From Lachnospiraceae bacterium (GTDB lineage: Bacteria; Bacillota; Clostridia; Lachnospirales; Lachnospiraceae): a DNA stretch of 64,000 bases. The DNA is taken from contig JAILPS010000029.1 of NCBI GenBank assembly GCA_024699325.1, forward strand, positions 34,284 to 98,283. The letters are read 5' to 3'. Below the pieces are notes generated by a model. The model saw nothing but the letters and a program-made list of their open reading frames with translations, was not told the origin of the DNA and did no database searches. Within the stretch, counting starts at the first letter, position 1, and every line of letters begins with the position of its first letter. This document shows positions 9,792 to 20,212 of the stretch, in pieces. A program made the position numbers and the translations under genes.

Positions 9792-12700
9792 CCGTAAAGT
9801 GGCTACAGGACTCCAACTTATTAATTGGTCAAGGTTTACAAATGTTAGAATGAAACTGGGCGGCTCCACATTAATAACAGGTAATAATGGAACCGGTAAG
9901 TCCACCGTTCTTGATGCTATCACATATCTTATCACTGGAAATACTCAGTTTAATATTGCGGCTAAGGATAGAGATAGAAGTGTTGCAGCATATGTAAGGG
10001 GAGATACTCACAGCGAAGGTTCCAACAGATATTTGCGCGGCAATATGGATGTTGTTAGCTATATTGCTATGGAATTCTATTCTCCGATAGAGAAGTCATA
10101 CATGGTTATTATGGTGGCTATAGAGCTGAAGAGTGATGACAATAGATCAAATTCATATTGGTACATAGCGAGGGATACAACCCTTGATGATATTGTTTTT
10201 TGTAAGGAAGAAGTAGGCAAACTCACAGTATATCCTAAGGGAATGATAGAGGTTCATGGCCGACATGTAAGTGGCAAAGAATTCATGAACATGGATAGAG
10301 GAACCAAGCAGGTTATTCAGGCTATGGGCCTGCGTTGTGATGTTAAAAAATATAAGTCAAAAATTATCAAGATGTTAGCTTTTGATCCTCAAAAAAACGT
10401 TGATAAGTTTATCCAGGAATGCGTTCTCGATGAAGGCGAGATGTCATCTCTTACAGAACTTAAAGAGCAACGTGCTAACTATGATGAGATTCGTCAAGCT
10501 TATGAGGATATGCTTGAGAGCAAAGCTGTTTTAGAGCGAATTGAAAAGTGTATTTCGGATTATGAACATGTGTATGCTGACTATAATACTCGTCGATTGA
10601 TGCTCCTATATCAGAAGTGGCAGACTATACTAGATAGTATCGAGACATTAAAAAACGAAAAGGGACAAAAGGAGGCAACGCTTAAATACTTAAACGAACA
10701 AAACAGAAATTTGGATAAGAAGCGTGACGAGGCAAATCGAAGATTAGAAGAGCTTAATAATAGTTCTGATATGCGTGATGTTAATAATACTCTCAAATTG
10801 TATGATACAGAGATTAGTCAGCTTACTTATGATTGTCAGAATCTCAGGAAAGATGTTGATGATATTAAAGAGTTGCAGCAATGGGTTGAAGAAATAATGG
10901 CAGAATATGCTGAGGATTCTAACAGTTTTTCTGGTATGCAGGATGTGCTGATGCGTTTAGCTGTCAGGGGTGAAACATCAGAGAAGATTGAAGCGTTTTA
11001 TGCTTTTTCAGAAGAAGTTAAGAGAATCTTAGAGAAGAAACAGTATGATAAGATTGTAATTGATGCCAAAATTGAAGACGATAATAATAAACTGAAGAAG
11101 GCATATGACGATAAAAAGCAGTTGGAGGATAACAAACCAGTCTTTGATGAGGGATATATTAATACAAAAGAGTTGATTAATAGAGAACTAAGAAAGTTAA
11201 ACATAAAGACTGATGTCAAGTTTTTTGTTGAATTGATTGTCGATATTTGTGACAAAAAGTGGAGACGATCTATAGAAACATTTCTTGGTGGTAAAAGATT
11301 TAACATAATTGTAGATCCGAAGTACACATCACAGGTACTTAATATAATTAATAATAATCCATCGACTAAGGGCAAGGTAATTATAGGCGATAAGTTGGAA
11401 GAAACTGATATTGCACCTGGCTCCGCTGCTGAGCAACTTAAAATAGTTAATCCAACCGCCAGAAGATATGCAAATTATCTCTTGAATGGTATTAAATTGT
11501 GCGAGAGTGTTGAGGAACTTCATGAGAGTCCCAAAGGGGCCATTATGCCTAACGGAATGCTTGCAAAAAGCTATGCAGTTGGAAAGATGGAGATTAATAG
11601 AACTAAGCTGTTTATTGGTTCAGATGCCATCAAGATTCAGCTTGAAGAACTAACTAAGGAGATACAGGAACTTAATAATAGTATAGCTTCACAGTCCAAT
11701 ACTAGTAAGTGTCTTAAACAAGATATTGATAATCTGCAGAAGAAGTCATTAAAGCAGGATGAATATAGATTTGAGGCCGTTAATGACCTATATGAGAAAA
11801 GGGTGAGGCTAAGTAAAGTAAAGACTGATAAAGAGAGCTTTGAGAAAGATCCTAATTTTATGGCCATGCTTGGTGCAATCAGCGAGGCACAGAATAATTT
11901 AAAAGATATTGAGGAGAATATTAATGATCTTAATCAACAAATAGGCGGTGTTAAAAAAGAAATCGAAGAGAAGCAAGGAACTATTGAAAGTAAGAATCGT
12001 AGTATTGAGCCGGCAAGGAGTGAATTTGAAGGGGAGTGTAAGTTAATCCCTGAGTTGAGACAACCGGCCATAGATATGTATAATCTACAGAAACAGAAGA
12101 AGGAGGCAGCAATTTCTGAAAGAACTGTTCGTGAGTGGGAAGCTAATTTGGGGAAATCCATCAAGCACCTTGAAGATGAACAAATTGAATATTGTAAGCT
12201 AAATAATTCAGACATACAAACAAGGGGCGTTTCATATATTGGTTATTACAGACAGCAGTATCGCGATCTTGCCAATGTTCAGATTGAGGAAGCTAAACAA
12301 AAACTGGAAAAGCAGGGAGAGAAACTTCAGAGTGCGTTTGTCGGTGATTTTGTGGCTGAACTAAACGAAGCTATCAGTGGTGCCAGGGGTGAAATAGGTG
12401 ATATCAATAGGGAACTTAAAGACAGACCTTTCGGCAATGATATTTATCAGTTTGAGATGAAGGAGCGCATGGATTCAGAGGGCAAGGCACTGTTTTTTAA
12501 GATTAGCAATCAGATGCAAAAATTTTTGAATGCTCAATCCTATCTTGATGCTGTCAAAGAAGATGAAGAGGGTGAACAGGATATCAAGGATTTTATTGAT
12601 ATAGTTTTAAGCGAAGATGATGAGACGGAGTACACAGATTATCGCAAGTATTTCACATATGACATGAGAATTACTAACAAACAGAGCGATATGGAAGCTG

Positions 12701-13029
12701 CGTTGTCAAAAAAACAGGGATCTGCCAGCAATGGTGAAAAACAGACGCCTTACTTTATAATCTTAGCGGCCAGTCTTCTTCAGCTGTATCCTAAAGACAG
12801 AAGTAGTGCAAGACTTGCTTTTATTGATGAGGCATTTTCTGCTCTATCAAGAGAGCGAATAGAGCAGATGGTTGACTATCTGGAAACTAATGACTTCCAG
12901 GTTATATATGCTGCGCCGCCGGATAAGATTAATAGTATTGGATCACATATTCAAACGACAATTACGTTAGTGCCTAAGGGGCGACAGAGTTTTGCTGTGG
13001 AAGGAATACTTAGTGATTTTGAGGAGTGA
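9781..13029 (+). CDS. jetC: Wadjet protein JetC, SMC/MukB-like ATPase
   Basis: Walker A 'ITGNNGTGKSTVLDAITYLITG', long coiled coil, signature region 'GSASNGEKQTPYFIILAASL', Walker B 'LAFIDEAFSALS'. Confidence 0.95.
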   Translation: MKSNRKVATGLQLINWSRFTNVRMKLGGSTLITGNNGTGKSTVLDAITYLITGNTQFNIAAKDRDRSVAAYVRGDTHSEGSNRYLRGNMDVVSYIAMEFYSPIEKSYMVIMVAIELKSDDNRSNSYWYIARDTTLDDIVFCKEEVGKLTVYPKGMIEVHGRHVSGKEFMNMDRGTKQVIQAMGLRCDVKKYKSKIIKMLAFDPQKNVDKFIQECVLDEGEMSSLTELKEQRANYDEIRQAYEDMLESKAVLERIEKCISDYEHVYADYNTRRLMLLYQKWQTILDSIETLKNEKGQKEATLKYLNEQNRNLDKKRDEANRRLEELNNSSDMRDVNNTLKLYDTEISQLTYDCQNLRKDVDDIKELQQWVEEIMAEYAEDSNSFSGMQDVLMRLAVRGETSEKIEAFYAFSEEVKRILEKKQYDKIVIDAKIEDDNNKLKKAYDDKKQLEDNKPVFDEGYINTKELINRELRKLNIKTDVKFFVELIVDICDKKWRRSIETFLGGKRFNIIVDPKYTSQVLNIINNNPSTKGKVIIGDKLEETDIAPGSAAEQLKIVNPTARRYANYLLNGIKLCESVEELHESPKGAIMPNGMLAKSYAVGKMEINRTKLFIGSDAIKIQLEELTKEIQELNNSIASQSNTSKCLKQDIDNLQKKSLKQDEYRFEAVNDLYEKRVRLSKVKTDKESFEKDPNFMAMLGAISEAQNNLKDIEENINDLNQQIGGVKKEIEEKQGTIESKNRSIEPARSEFEGECKLIPELRQPAIDMYNLQKQKKEAAISERTVREWEANLGKSIKHLEDEQIEYCKLNNSDIQTRGVSYIGYYRQQYRDLANVQIEEAKQKLEKQGEKLQSAFVGDFVAELNEAISGARGEIGDINRELKDRPFGNDIYQFEMKERMDSEGKALFFKISNQMQKFLNAQSYLDAVKEDEEGEQDIKDFIDIVLSEDDETEYTDYRKYFTYDMRITNKQSDMEAALSKKQGSASNGEKQTPYFIILAASLLQLYPKDRSSARLAFIDEAFSALSRERIEQMVDYLETNDFQVIYAAPPDKINSIGSHIQTTITLVPKGRQSFAVEGILSDFEE

Positions 13030-13036
13030 TTAAAGT

Positions 13037-14266
13037 ATGAGTAATGATCATATTAGGCTAAATAAACGCCAGAAGGAAATTCTTTCTGCGCTTCTAGATA
13101 AGTTTGAGTCAAGTAAGACATATCGTGAAGAGAACACAGTTAACCAGTCTTTTAAAGTGAAACCGAATGATTTCTTTAAGGAATATGACTCTGATTTTGC
13201 TAACCTTGATGAACAGGAGGATTTTGAGAGGGATTTAAGAGTACTAGAAGAGGCGGGATATGTTGCACTGTCATATAAGCGTGGTGTCATATCAGATATT
13301 TCGATGGTAGTGTCTGCTCGTGATTGTATCTATTCGCAGTTAGGGAGAAGAGAATTAAAACAACTTGAAGAAGAGCAAATTAGCCTGTATGAGTCTTTTA
13401 TGGGCAGAGAGCCTGTGCTAAATAATTATTGCTTTTCTCAAGTAATCCGCCTGCAGAACAGAAAAAAAGCAGAGTATCCAATAGCTACAGCTCGTGAGTT
13501 AATTAAACTATTAGAGTTTATTGAGAATAATTCTGAGGAAATTCTCGAAAGAGAGCTTTCAATCGAATTGTTTGGAGATTCTAAAGTGTTCGAAAGAGAG
13601 TATCGCCACAAATTAATCACTGTGCTGAAGAAGTATGGGAATTTGCTGGATATTATTGAGAACACACCTGACGATAGAGAGCAGGAGCATGCAATTTTAG
13701 CAGAGTATAATATCTATCCGAACCCGACATATGTCAACTTTAAGGGAAACGGCGAAGTGCTTCTAAAAAACGGTAACACCATAAAACTAATGTCGTCAAT
13801 GCCTATCGCAATTGATGCAGATACGCTGAATCAAATTGATAAAGTTAAGGTGGAACCATCAAGAGTTGTAACAGTTGAGAACCTTACTAGCTTCAACAGA
13901 ATGACCAATGATGCGGATTTTTATATATATTTGGCGGGATATCATAACACGGCTAAGCAGTTGTTTTTGCAAAAGATTGCGGCGTCCAATTCTGATAAGG
14001 AGTGGTATCATTTTGGCGATATAGATCCAGATGGCTTCTTTATCTTGGAACATTTAAAGTCAAAGACTGGAATAGCATTTAAACAGTTATATATGTCCGT
14101 TCATGAATTAAAACGTTATGAAACGTATTGTAAACCCCTGGAAGACAATGATGTAAAAAAGGCAAAAACTTTGTTGGATAGAGGATTATACGTTGAGGAA
14201 GTCCAATATATGTTGGCTAACAATGTTAAGTTAGAGCAGGAAGTTATCAGCTGGAAACAAAAATGA
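13037..14266 (+). CDS. jetD: Wadjet protein JetD, DUF3322/DUF2220 toprim nuclease
   Basis: 409 aa; 'VVTVENLTSF', 'YHFGDIDPDGFFILEHL' toprim DxD motif; last in jetABCD order. Confidence 0.92.
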   Translation: MSNDHIRLNKRQKEILSALLDKFESSKTYREENTVNQSFKVKPNDFFKEYDSDFANLDEQEDFERDLRVLEEAGYVALSYKRGVISDISMVVSARDCIYSQLGRRELKQLEEEQISLYESFMGREPVLNNYCFSQVIRLQNRKKAEYPIATARELIKLLEFIENNSEEILERELSIELFGDSKVFEREYRHKLITVLKKYGNLLDIIENTPDDREQEHAILAEYNIYPNPTYVNFKGNGEVLLKNGNTIKLMSSMPIAIDADTLNQIDKVKVEPSRVVTVENLTSFNRMTNDADFYIYLAGYHNTAKQLFLQKIAASNSDKEWYHFGDIDPDGFFILEHLKSKTGIAFKQLYMSVHELKRYETYCKPLEDNDVKKAKTLLDRGLYVEEVQYMLANNVKLEQEVISWKQK

Positions 14267-14347
14267 TTGATGCACGATAATCCATGAAAACCATACATAT
14301 TCTCTTGAACAACCATTGATATGATGCAAAAGACAGGGGTGATCATA

Positions 14348-17300
14348 GTGAGCAGTAAGAAGGAGATTCTTAGAAAAATTAAATCTAAAACCACAATCTT
14401 TTTTCATAGTGATGTGCCAGAAGAGCTGAAAAATGATAGGGATATAATTATCGCTGAGCGTAAGGCGGGGATTCGTAGAATCTATAGAATTGGTTATGAT
14501 GTGATTAAGAATAATTTTTTTGTTGAAGAATTATTGCTGCATTTTGATCATTACGATAAGTTTGAGTGGTATTTAGAAAACCATAATTATAATGTGTTTG
14601 ATGAATTCTATGATTATCTAGATGGCGAAATATATGATTATGCTTGCTATTATCAACTGGATGTATCTAGAATAACTAAACCAATTGATGCTGACAGATT
14701 TTGGAAAAAAACAGCGCTTATTGAAGAAACTGTGGATGATTATACCAGTAATCCGACATCTAGAGAACTTAGCGAATATAGGGAAAGAGAAAAGGTTAAG
14801 AGATTGGTAAAAAAGTGGATTGAAAAATTCAGAGATTGTACGACAGTTGAGGAGTTAGACAAAACATTAAAAGCATATGATAAATCTGCACTTTTTGTGA
14901 AACACAGGATATACAATGATATTTATATGTGGAGCTTTGCCTTCCCAGATTCAGTTGATAAGCAGAACGCAAAGATTATTATTCAAGCGGCCTCCCTTGG
15001 AATCACACATAAGGACTATACCTATAGGCTGTGCTTCGTGTATGGCCCGCAATTTGTATTAGATAATTATAATCCCACAGCGTGGACAAAACAGGGGAAT
15101 GCAAAGAAGATAAGAGAATTAAAAAAGTTCATCGAAACCGTAAATATTAATGATCCTGAATTGCATCATTGGAAAGTTAGTTTTGATTTAAAAACACATT
15201 ACTATCTTCTTGAAAATAAGGAACGTGTAAAATACTATTATGCCACTTTTGATGAGGTTGTAAGAGCACTTAATTATGATTTGTCAGGCGTGGATATAAG
15301 TAAAGATTTTATGCTTAATTATGATTTCTCTTCATGTAAGATGGATGAGAATACCATACTGCCTGTACAATATTATGATAACCTTAGATATGAGATTGTA
15401 AAAGAATACTCACGCGGAAAGTTTCGTGTAAAGCAGGCATGGTACAATGATTGTGGTAAATGTGTTAGGGAACATGTTAATTCCTTTGATTATTTTTTCG
15501 ATTTTGTAAAATTTCTTAAGGGTGATTTGTCAGGCGCCGATTTGTCATTATGTGATGGATTAAATAATTTGTCAGATGTTTCAAACATTAATCTAAGTGG
15601 AGCTAAATTACAAACTAGTTTCTGTGAAACACATGGAATTGAATACGAACAATGTGAGTTGGATTTCACAAAAATACAATCATTCTCTGAAACAGAGCAT
15701 TACGAAGAAGAAACAGCTATTGTTTTACAGTCCGATGATAGAGTGATGCTTCCTGATGAGGATGAAGTTGGATTTTTGCAACAGTTACTATCAGGTGAAT
15801 ATTGGATATCATATATTTCTGATATTCATATCATGCATAAGCTACAACAGTCTAATGTGAAGTCTAAGGCTGATGTGTATAGTGTTGTTCAAAAAATAGC
15901 AAACACTATAGCAACTGAAACGTCAAATGTTCTCTTGATTGGCGGAGATGTTTCATCAGATTTTAGCATCTTTGAGTTGTTTGTTTCTTTGTTAAGACAT
16001 GAATTAGATAGTCTAAAAAAGAAACCATTAGTATTATTTATTCTTGGCAATCATGAATTGTGGCCATTCCATGGAAAAAAGTTTAAGGAAATAGTGTTGC
16101 TATATTGGGATAAATTAAAAGAATATGGGATGTACCTTGTCAATAATTATATTTTCTATAAAGATATAAATGAAAAATGGCATATATTATCCACTCGTCA
16201 GATTATTGATAATACAACGGCTTATATTAACAGTTGCCTAAAAAAAGCACGCTTAATAATATTTGGTGGTGTGGGGTTTTCGGGATGTAATAAGACGTTT
16301 AACGCCAATAGCGGTATATATAAGAATGTTATAACTCGAGAACAAGAGATAGAAGAAAGTAAAGGATTTAAGGCATTATATGATAAGGTTTTAGAGGCGC
16401 TTCCATCGCGTAATACAATTATATTCACACATATGCCCATGGATTGCTGGAGTGAAGAAGTGAATTATAAGAAGGGCGTGATATATCTAAGCGGACACAC
16501 ACATAGAAATGTTTTTTATGATGATGGTGAAACAAGAATTTATGCTGACAATCAGATTGGTTATAAGAATAATGTATACCATTTGAAAAATATCTATTTT
16601 AATAAAATTATTGATTATTTTGATAACTATCAAGATGGTATTTATAAAATAACTAGAGATGATTATATTACTTTTTATCGTGCAAGGAATAACAGTATAG
16701 AATTCAATAGACCCGTAAAAGAAATATATATGTTTAAAAAGCAAGGATATTATATGTTTTCGTGTATTACAATGGCGGGGAGTTATGCGATACTACAGGG
16801 CGGTAATATAAGACAGCTTCCGGACAACGACATACAATACTATTATGATCATATGGGGGAAATGATTGGAACAATAAAAAATCCACTAGACAAGTATTCT
16901 GAATTCCAAAACAAGATAGCAGATGAAGTTCAAGCGTTTGGCGGCTGGGGCTCAATTCACGGGTGCATAATAGATATTGATTTTAACAATCATATTTATG
17001 TTAATCCAATTGATTTGAAAATCACACCATATTGGGCTGAGAGCATGGTTTATAAAGTTGTCTATCCAAGTGTTCCGGAATTATTGCATAAACGTTGCCC
17101 GGAACTATATACAGAGTATTGCAAACAGATAGAAGGCTCTAAAGCAAAGCATGAAATGATTATTAATAAGGCTGTTACAGAATGTGTTCTACGCCCTCAA
17201 GTATACTTAGATACCGATATATATAAAGCGTCTAGAAAGGTAAAAAACATGCAGAATATATATGACAATATTCTGACTGTTTGGCACAGCACGAGAGAAA

Positions 17301-17551
17301 AACAATATAAAATGTTAAGTACTGGTTTGGATACGGTGAAGAATACGGATGTAGCATATGACAATACACCTAAGCCTGTTATACAAATGGACTATTCTGG
17401 AACTAAGGTCATACAGGAATTCGCATCTATAAATCAAGCATCTAGGCAGACAGGTGTTCCTGCAAAATCTATTCGAAAAAACATTCGTGGTGAACAAAAA
17501 CGAGCCTGCGGCTATGTTTGGAAAATGAAAAATGTCGAAGAACAAACATAA
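14348..17551 (+). CDS. Large metallophosphoesterase with pentapeptide-like segment and C-terminal NUMOD1-type DNA-binding domain
   Basis: All calcineurin-like motifs present: 'ISDIHIM', 'IGGDVSSD', 'LGNHELW', 'IFTHMP', 'LSGHTHRN'. 'LKGDLSGADLSLCDGLNNLSDVSNINLSGAKLQ' is pentapeptide-like. C-term 'FASINQASRQTGVPAKSIRKNIRGEQKRACGYVWK' is NUMOD1-like. GTG start at 14348 after 'aggggtg'. Confidence 0.8.
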   Translation: MSSKKEILRKIKSKTTIFFHSDVPEELKNDRDIIIAERKAGIRRIYRIGYDVIKNNFFVEELLLHFDHYDKFEWYLENHNYNVFDEFYDYLDGEIYDYACYYQLDVSRITKPIDADRFWKKTALIEETVDDYTSNPTSRELSEYREREKVKRLVKKWIEKFRDCTTVEELDKTLKAYDKSALFVKHRIYNDIYMWSFAFPDSVDKQNAKIIIQAASLGITHKDYTYRLCFVYGPQFVLDNYNPTAWTKQGNAKKIRELKKFIETVNINDPELHHWKVSFDLKTHYYLLENKERVKYYYATFDEVVRALNYDLSGVDISKDFMLNYDFSSCKMDENTILPVQYYDNLRYEIVKEYSRGKFRVKQAWYNDCGKCVREHVNSFDYFFDFVKFLKGDLSGADLSLCDGLNNLSDVSNINLSGAKLQTSFCETHGIEYEQCELDFTKIQSFSETEHYEEETAIVLQSDDRVMLPDEDEVGFLQQLLSGEYWISYISDIHIMHKLQQSNVKSKADVYSVVQKIANTIATETSNVLLIGGDVSSDFSIFELFVSLLRHELDSLKKKPLVLFILGNHELWPFHGKKFKEIVLLYWDKLKEYGMYLVNNYIFYKDINEKWHILSTRQIIDNTTAYINSCLKKARLIIFGGVGFSGCNKTFNANSGIYKNVITREQEIEESKGFKALYDKVLEALPSRNTIIFTHMPMDCWSEEVNYKKGVIYLSGHTHRNVFYDDGETRIYADNQIGYKNNVYHLKNIYFNKIIDYFDNYQDGIYKITRDDYITFYRARNNSIEFNRPVKEIYMFKKQGYYMFSCITMAGSYAILQGGNIRQLPDNDIQYYYDHMGEMIGTIKNPLDKYSEFQNKIADEVQAFGGWGSIHGCIIDIDFNNHIYVNPIDLKITPYWAESMVYKVVYPSVPELLHKRCPELYTEYCKQIEGSKAKHEMIINKAVTECVLRPQVYLDTDIYKASRKVKNMQNIYDNILTVWHSTREKQYKMLSTGLDTVKNTDVAYDNTPKPVIQMDYSGTKVIQEFASINQASRQTGVPAKSIRKNIRGEQKRACGYVWKMKNVEEQT

Positions 17552-17562
17552 AAGACATATAG

Positions 17563-17596
17563 ATTCAGCCACCCGAATAGGGTGGCTGGATTTTTG
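17563..17596 (+). terminator. Rho-independent terminator after the metallophosphoesterase gene
   Basis: CAGCCACCC-gaata-GGGTGGCTG followed by gattttt. Confidence 0.9.
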
Positions 17597-17821
17597 CTTA
17601 AAATATTCTTACGGCACACTAAATCCCAACTTTTTGAGATGATTATGCGTTAGAATCTATCATAGAATTAGTGTAATTCCAGGTTGGTCTTGAAACAAAT
17701 ATTTACATTAATAATAGTAAGAGATTTTAATGAAAATATAATAAGAATAGCAACATTTAGACTTTGATTTATTGCAATTATATGGTTTAATTATCTTAGG
17801 TTTCAAATAGGAGGTATGGTT

Positions 17822-20212
17822 ATGAGTGAGAAGGTTATAGAAATCGAATATGACCCCTATAATAATGAATTCAATTTTGATATATCAAAGGACGGTGGAG
17901 ATACCTGGGATGGTCTGTCTGAAACTTCCGAGTTTTTAAGGTTTGAAAATCAAGAGTATGTTTTTTCAAACTGTGTTGAAGAAATCGTAGAGATAATAGA
18001 TCAATATCATAATACCCACAAGAATGGTTTACGTATTAGTTTTATTGGAACTGACAAAGATTTTGACACGTTGGAAGAAGTTGTAAAGAAAGTAAATGAA
18101 AAGAATAAGGGCAAAAGGATAATTGACATATCGCATGATAAAGAATACAAGTCAGCGGATGATGCAATTAAGATAATAAGAAGCGCGTATAAAGAAATAT
18201 CACGTGAGTTCAAAGACTATCTTCCTGGAACAGAAAAATATGAGGATGATCAAGAATGCAAAGAAATCGGAGATTTAATTCATAGTTTTGAAGATACTAT
18301 AAGTGAGTTGGTTCCGATTTGCGTTGTAGGCATGTATAGTGTGGGGAAATCTGCATTTATAAACGCATTAATTGGAGATGAAGTTCTTCCAAGTAATATA
18401 GACCCTAGTACTTCAAGAAATGTTAGAATTGAAAACCTTACTGGGATTTCTATCACTCTGGAATACAAGGGAGAGACAGTTTTTTATAATATCAGGAACG
18501 GTAGAATAGATTCTAATCGTGCTGCTTCCAAGAGGGCCGAAGAATTTAAAAAAATAATATGCAAGCATTGTGGTTTTTCAGGAAAAAGTTCTCGTGAAAT
18601 CTTGCATGATATATTAAGAGCACTTAACGAAAGTGTTATTTCTTTTCCTGAAGTCGAGGATGTTGGATTTAATGTATCTATAACTCTTCCATTCAATGAA
18701 TCGCTTTTAAATCGAGAGAATTGTAAAATAGTTATTATCGATACACCAGGAAGTAATAATAGCAATATTGATCAAACTGAGCATCTAGAGTCTTTAAAAA
18801 AAATGATGGGAGAACAGACAAATGCTCTACCAATATTCATTATGGATAGAAACCAGGTGGTTTCAAATGATAATAGTGAACTAAAGAATTTGGTTGATGA
18901 GTATAAAGAAGGATTTTCGTGTCCTAATTGTCTTGTTGTGTTTTCTAAAGCAGAAAACATATCAGATAATGCACTTAACCAGGCAATACCACCTGCGTTT
19001 CTTAACTGGCATGGAAAAACCACATTTATGTATGTTTGTGCTGTTGGTGCTATTGGTGAGAAGAAAAGAGGCGATAAATGGCTTGATCCAGAATACCAGG
19101 AGTTATATAAGAAGTGGAAAATGAATTATGACGAGAGGTCATTGCCAGACCATAATATAATTCCAAATGGAAGGGTTATGGATAAGAATACGCGTGCTGA
19201 GGTCAGCGACGCACTGTATGCAACAGGTATTCCATCTGTAGAAGATGAAATAAACTATTATATTCAAAGGTATGCTAATTACAAAAAATGTGTACGTGGA
19301 AAAGAAATGCTTCTGAGTGCGTTGGGATTAGCTAAGAAACAGCTTAGCAATCAGCAAGAAAAACTTAAAAATACAAGGAGAAAGAAAGAAAAAGAGAAGG
19401 ACAAAAAAAGAGAAGAACTGATGAACTCGCTTAATAAAGTAGAACTCCAACTAGTCAATAAAGAGAATATAATTAAGAAATATCAGCCAATCCTGGATCA
19501 ATACTGTGACACAGTTTTGCCTGAGATTCAGGCTATTTGGGAAGATGCTCAGAAGTCTGAAGATTCTACTAAATACATAGAGACACACATGCAGGAACAT
19601 TGCAGAACAGGGTTATTTAAGAAAGCATACGAGGGGGAAGAAGGTATTCAGAAAGATATAGTTTCTGCTTTATACAGTTATGCTAATGATTATAAAAGCA
19701 ACTTACAAAGAATAGTCAAAGGTAAAGAGAATAGTTTGTCAGAAGATGCCCAGGTAGAATTAATAAGTGTATTTAATACTATAAGTACACCCAAATTTGA
19801 TGATGTAAAGATAAATGGAAAAATGCCCTTCAATCTTCTTGCTTATATACCATTTTTAAAGCAAAAGGATAGACGCATTAAAATCCATGCAAACAACATC
19901 TGTCAGCAACTGAGACATCATAAGGCTCGCATATTTGGTGAAGAAAAACCAGGTGAATTTGCGGAACGGTGTATTAATCAACCGGTTGATAAATATTCCC
20001 AACAATTAGAACTTTGGGCAGAAAAACAGCTTGATAAAATAAGGGAGACTCTGGATAAGGATAATTCTATTTTAAGCCAATATGATAAAGAAATCAAAAA
20101 ACTTGAGCAGACGATTGATGGTCTTAAAACTAGATTGGACAAACTGGAAAAGGTAGAGGGTATTCTGAAAGAAGTACTTGATATACAGGAAAAGGAGGGG
20201 GAGAATGAATAA
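17822..20212 (+). CDS. Dynamin-like GTPase
   Basis: G1 'VVGMYSVGKSAFINALIG', 'STSRNVRIE' G2 region, G3 'IIDTPGSNN', 'VVFSKAEN' G4-like, long C-terminal coiled coil; ATG 17822 after 'aggaggt'. Confidence 0.85.
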   Translation: MSEKVIEIEYDPYNNEFNFDISKDGGDTWDGLSETSEFLRFENQEYVFSNCVEEIVEIIDQYHNTHKNGLRISFIGTDKDFDTLEEVVKKVNEKNKGKRIIDISHDKEYKSADDAIKIIRSAYKEISREFKDYLPGTEKYEDDQECKEIGDLIHSFEDTISELVPICVVGMYSVGKSAFINALIGDEVLPSNIDPSTSRNVRIENLTGISITLEYKGETVFYNIRNGRIDSNRAASKRAEEFKKIICKHCGFSGKSSREILHDILRALNESVISFPEVEDVGFNVSITLPFNESLLNRENCKIVIIDTPGSNNSNIDQTEHLESLKKMMGEQTNALPIFIMDRNQVVSNDNSELKNLVDEYKEGFSCPNCLVVFSKAENISDNALNQAIPPAFLNWHGKTTFMYVCAVGAIGEKKRGDKWLDPEYQELYKKWKMNYDERSLPDHNIIPNGRVMDKNTRAEVSDALYATGIPSVEDEINYYIQRYANYKKCVRGKEMLLSALGLAKKQLSNQQEKLKNTRRKKEKEKDKKREELMNSLNKVELQLVNKENIIKKYQPILDQYCDTVLPEIQAIWEDAQKSEDSTKYIETHMQEHCRTGLFKKAYEGEEGIQKDIVSALYSYANDYKSNLQRIVKGKENSLSEDAQVELISVFNTISTPKFDDVKINGKMPFNLLAYIPFLKQKDRRIKIHANNICQQLRHHKARIFGEEKPGEFAERCINQPVDKYSQQLELWAEKQLDKIRETLDKDNSILSQYDKEIKKLEQTIDGLKTRLDKLEKVEGILKEVLDIQEKEGENE

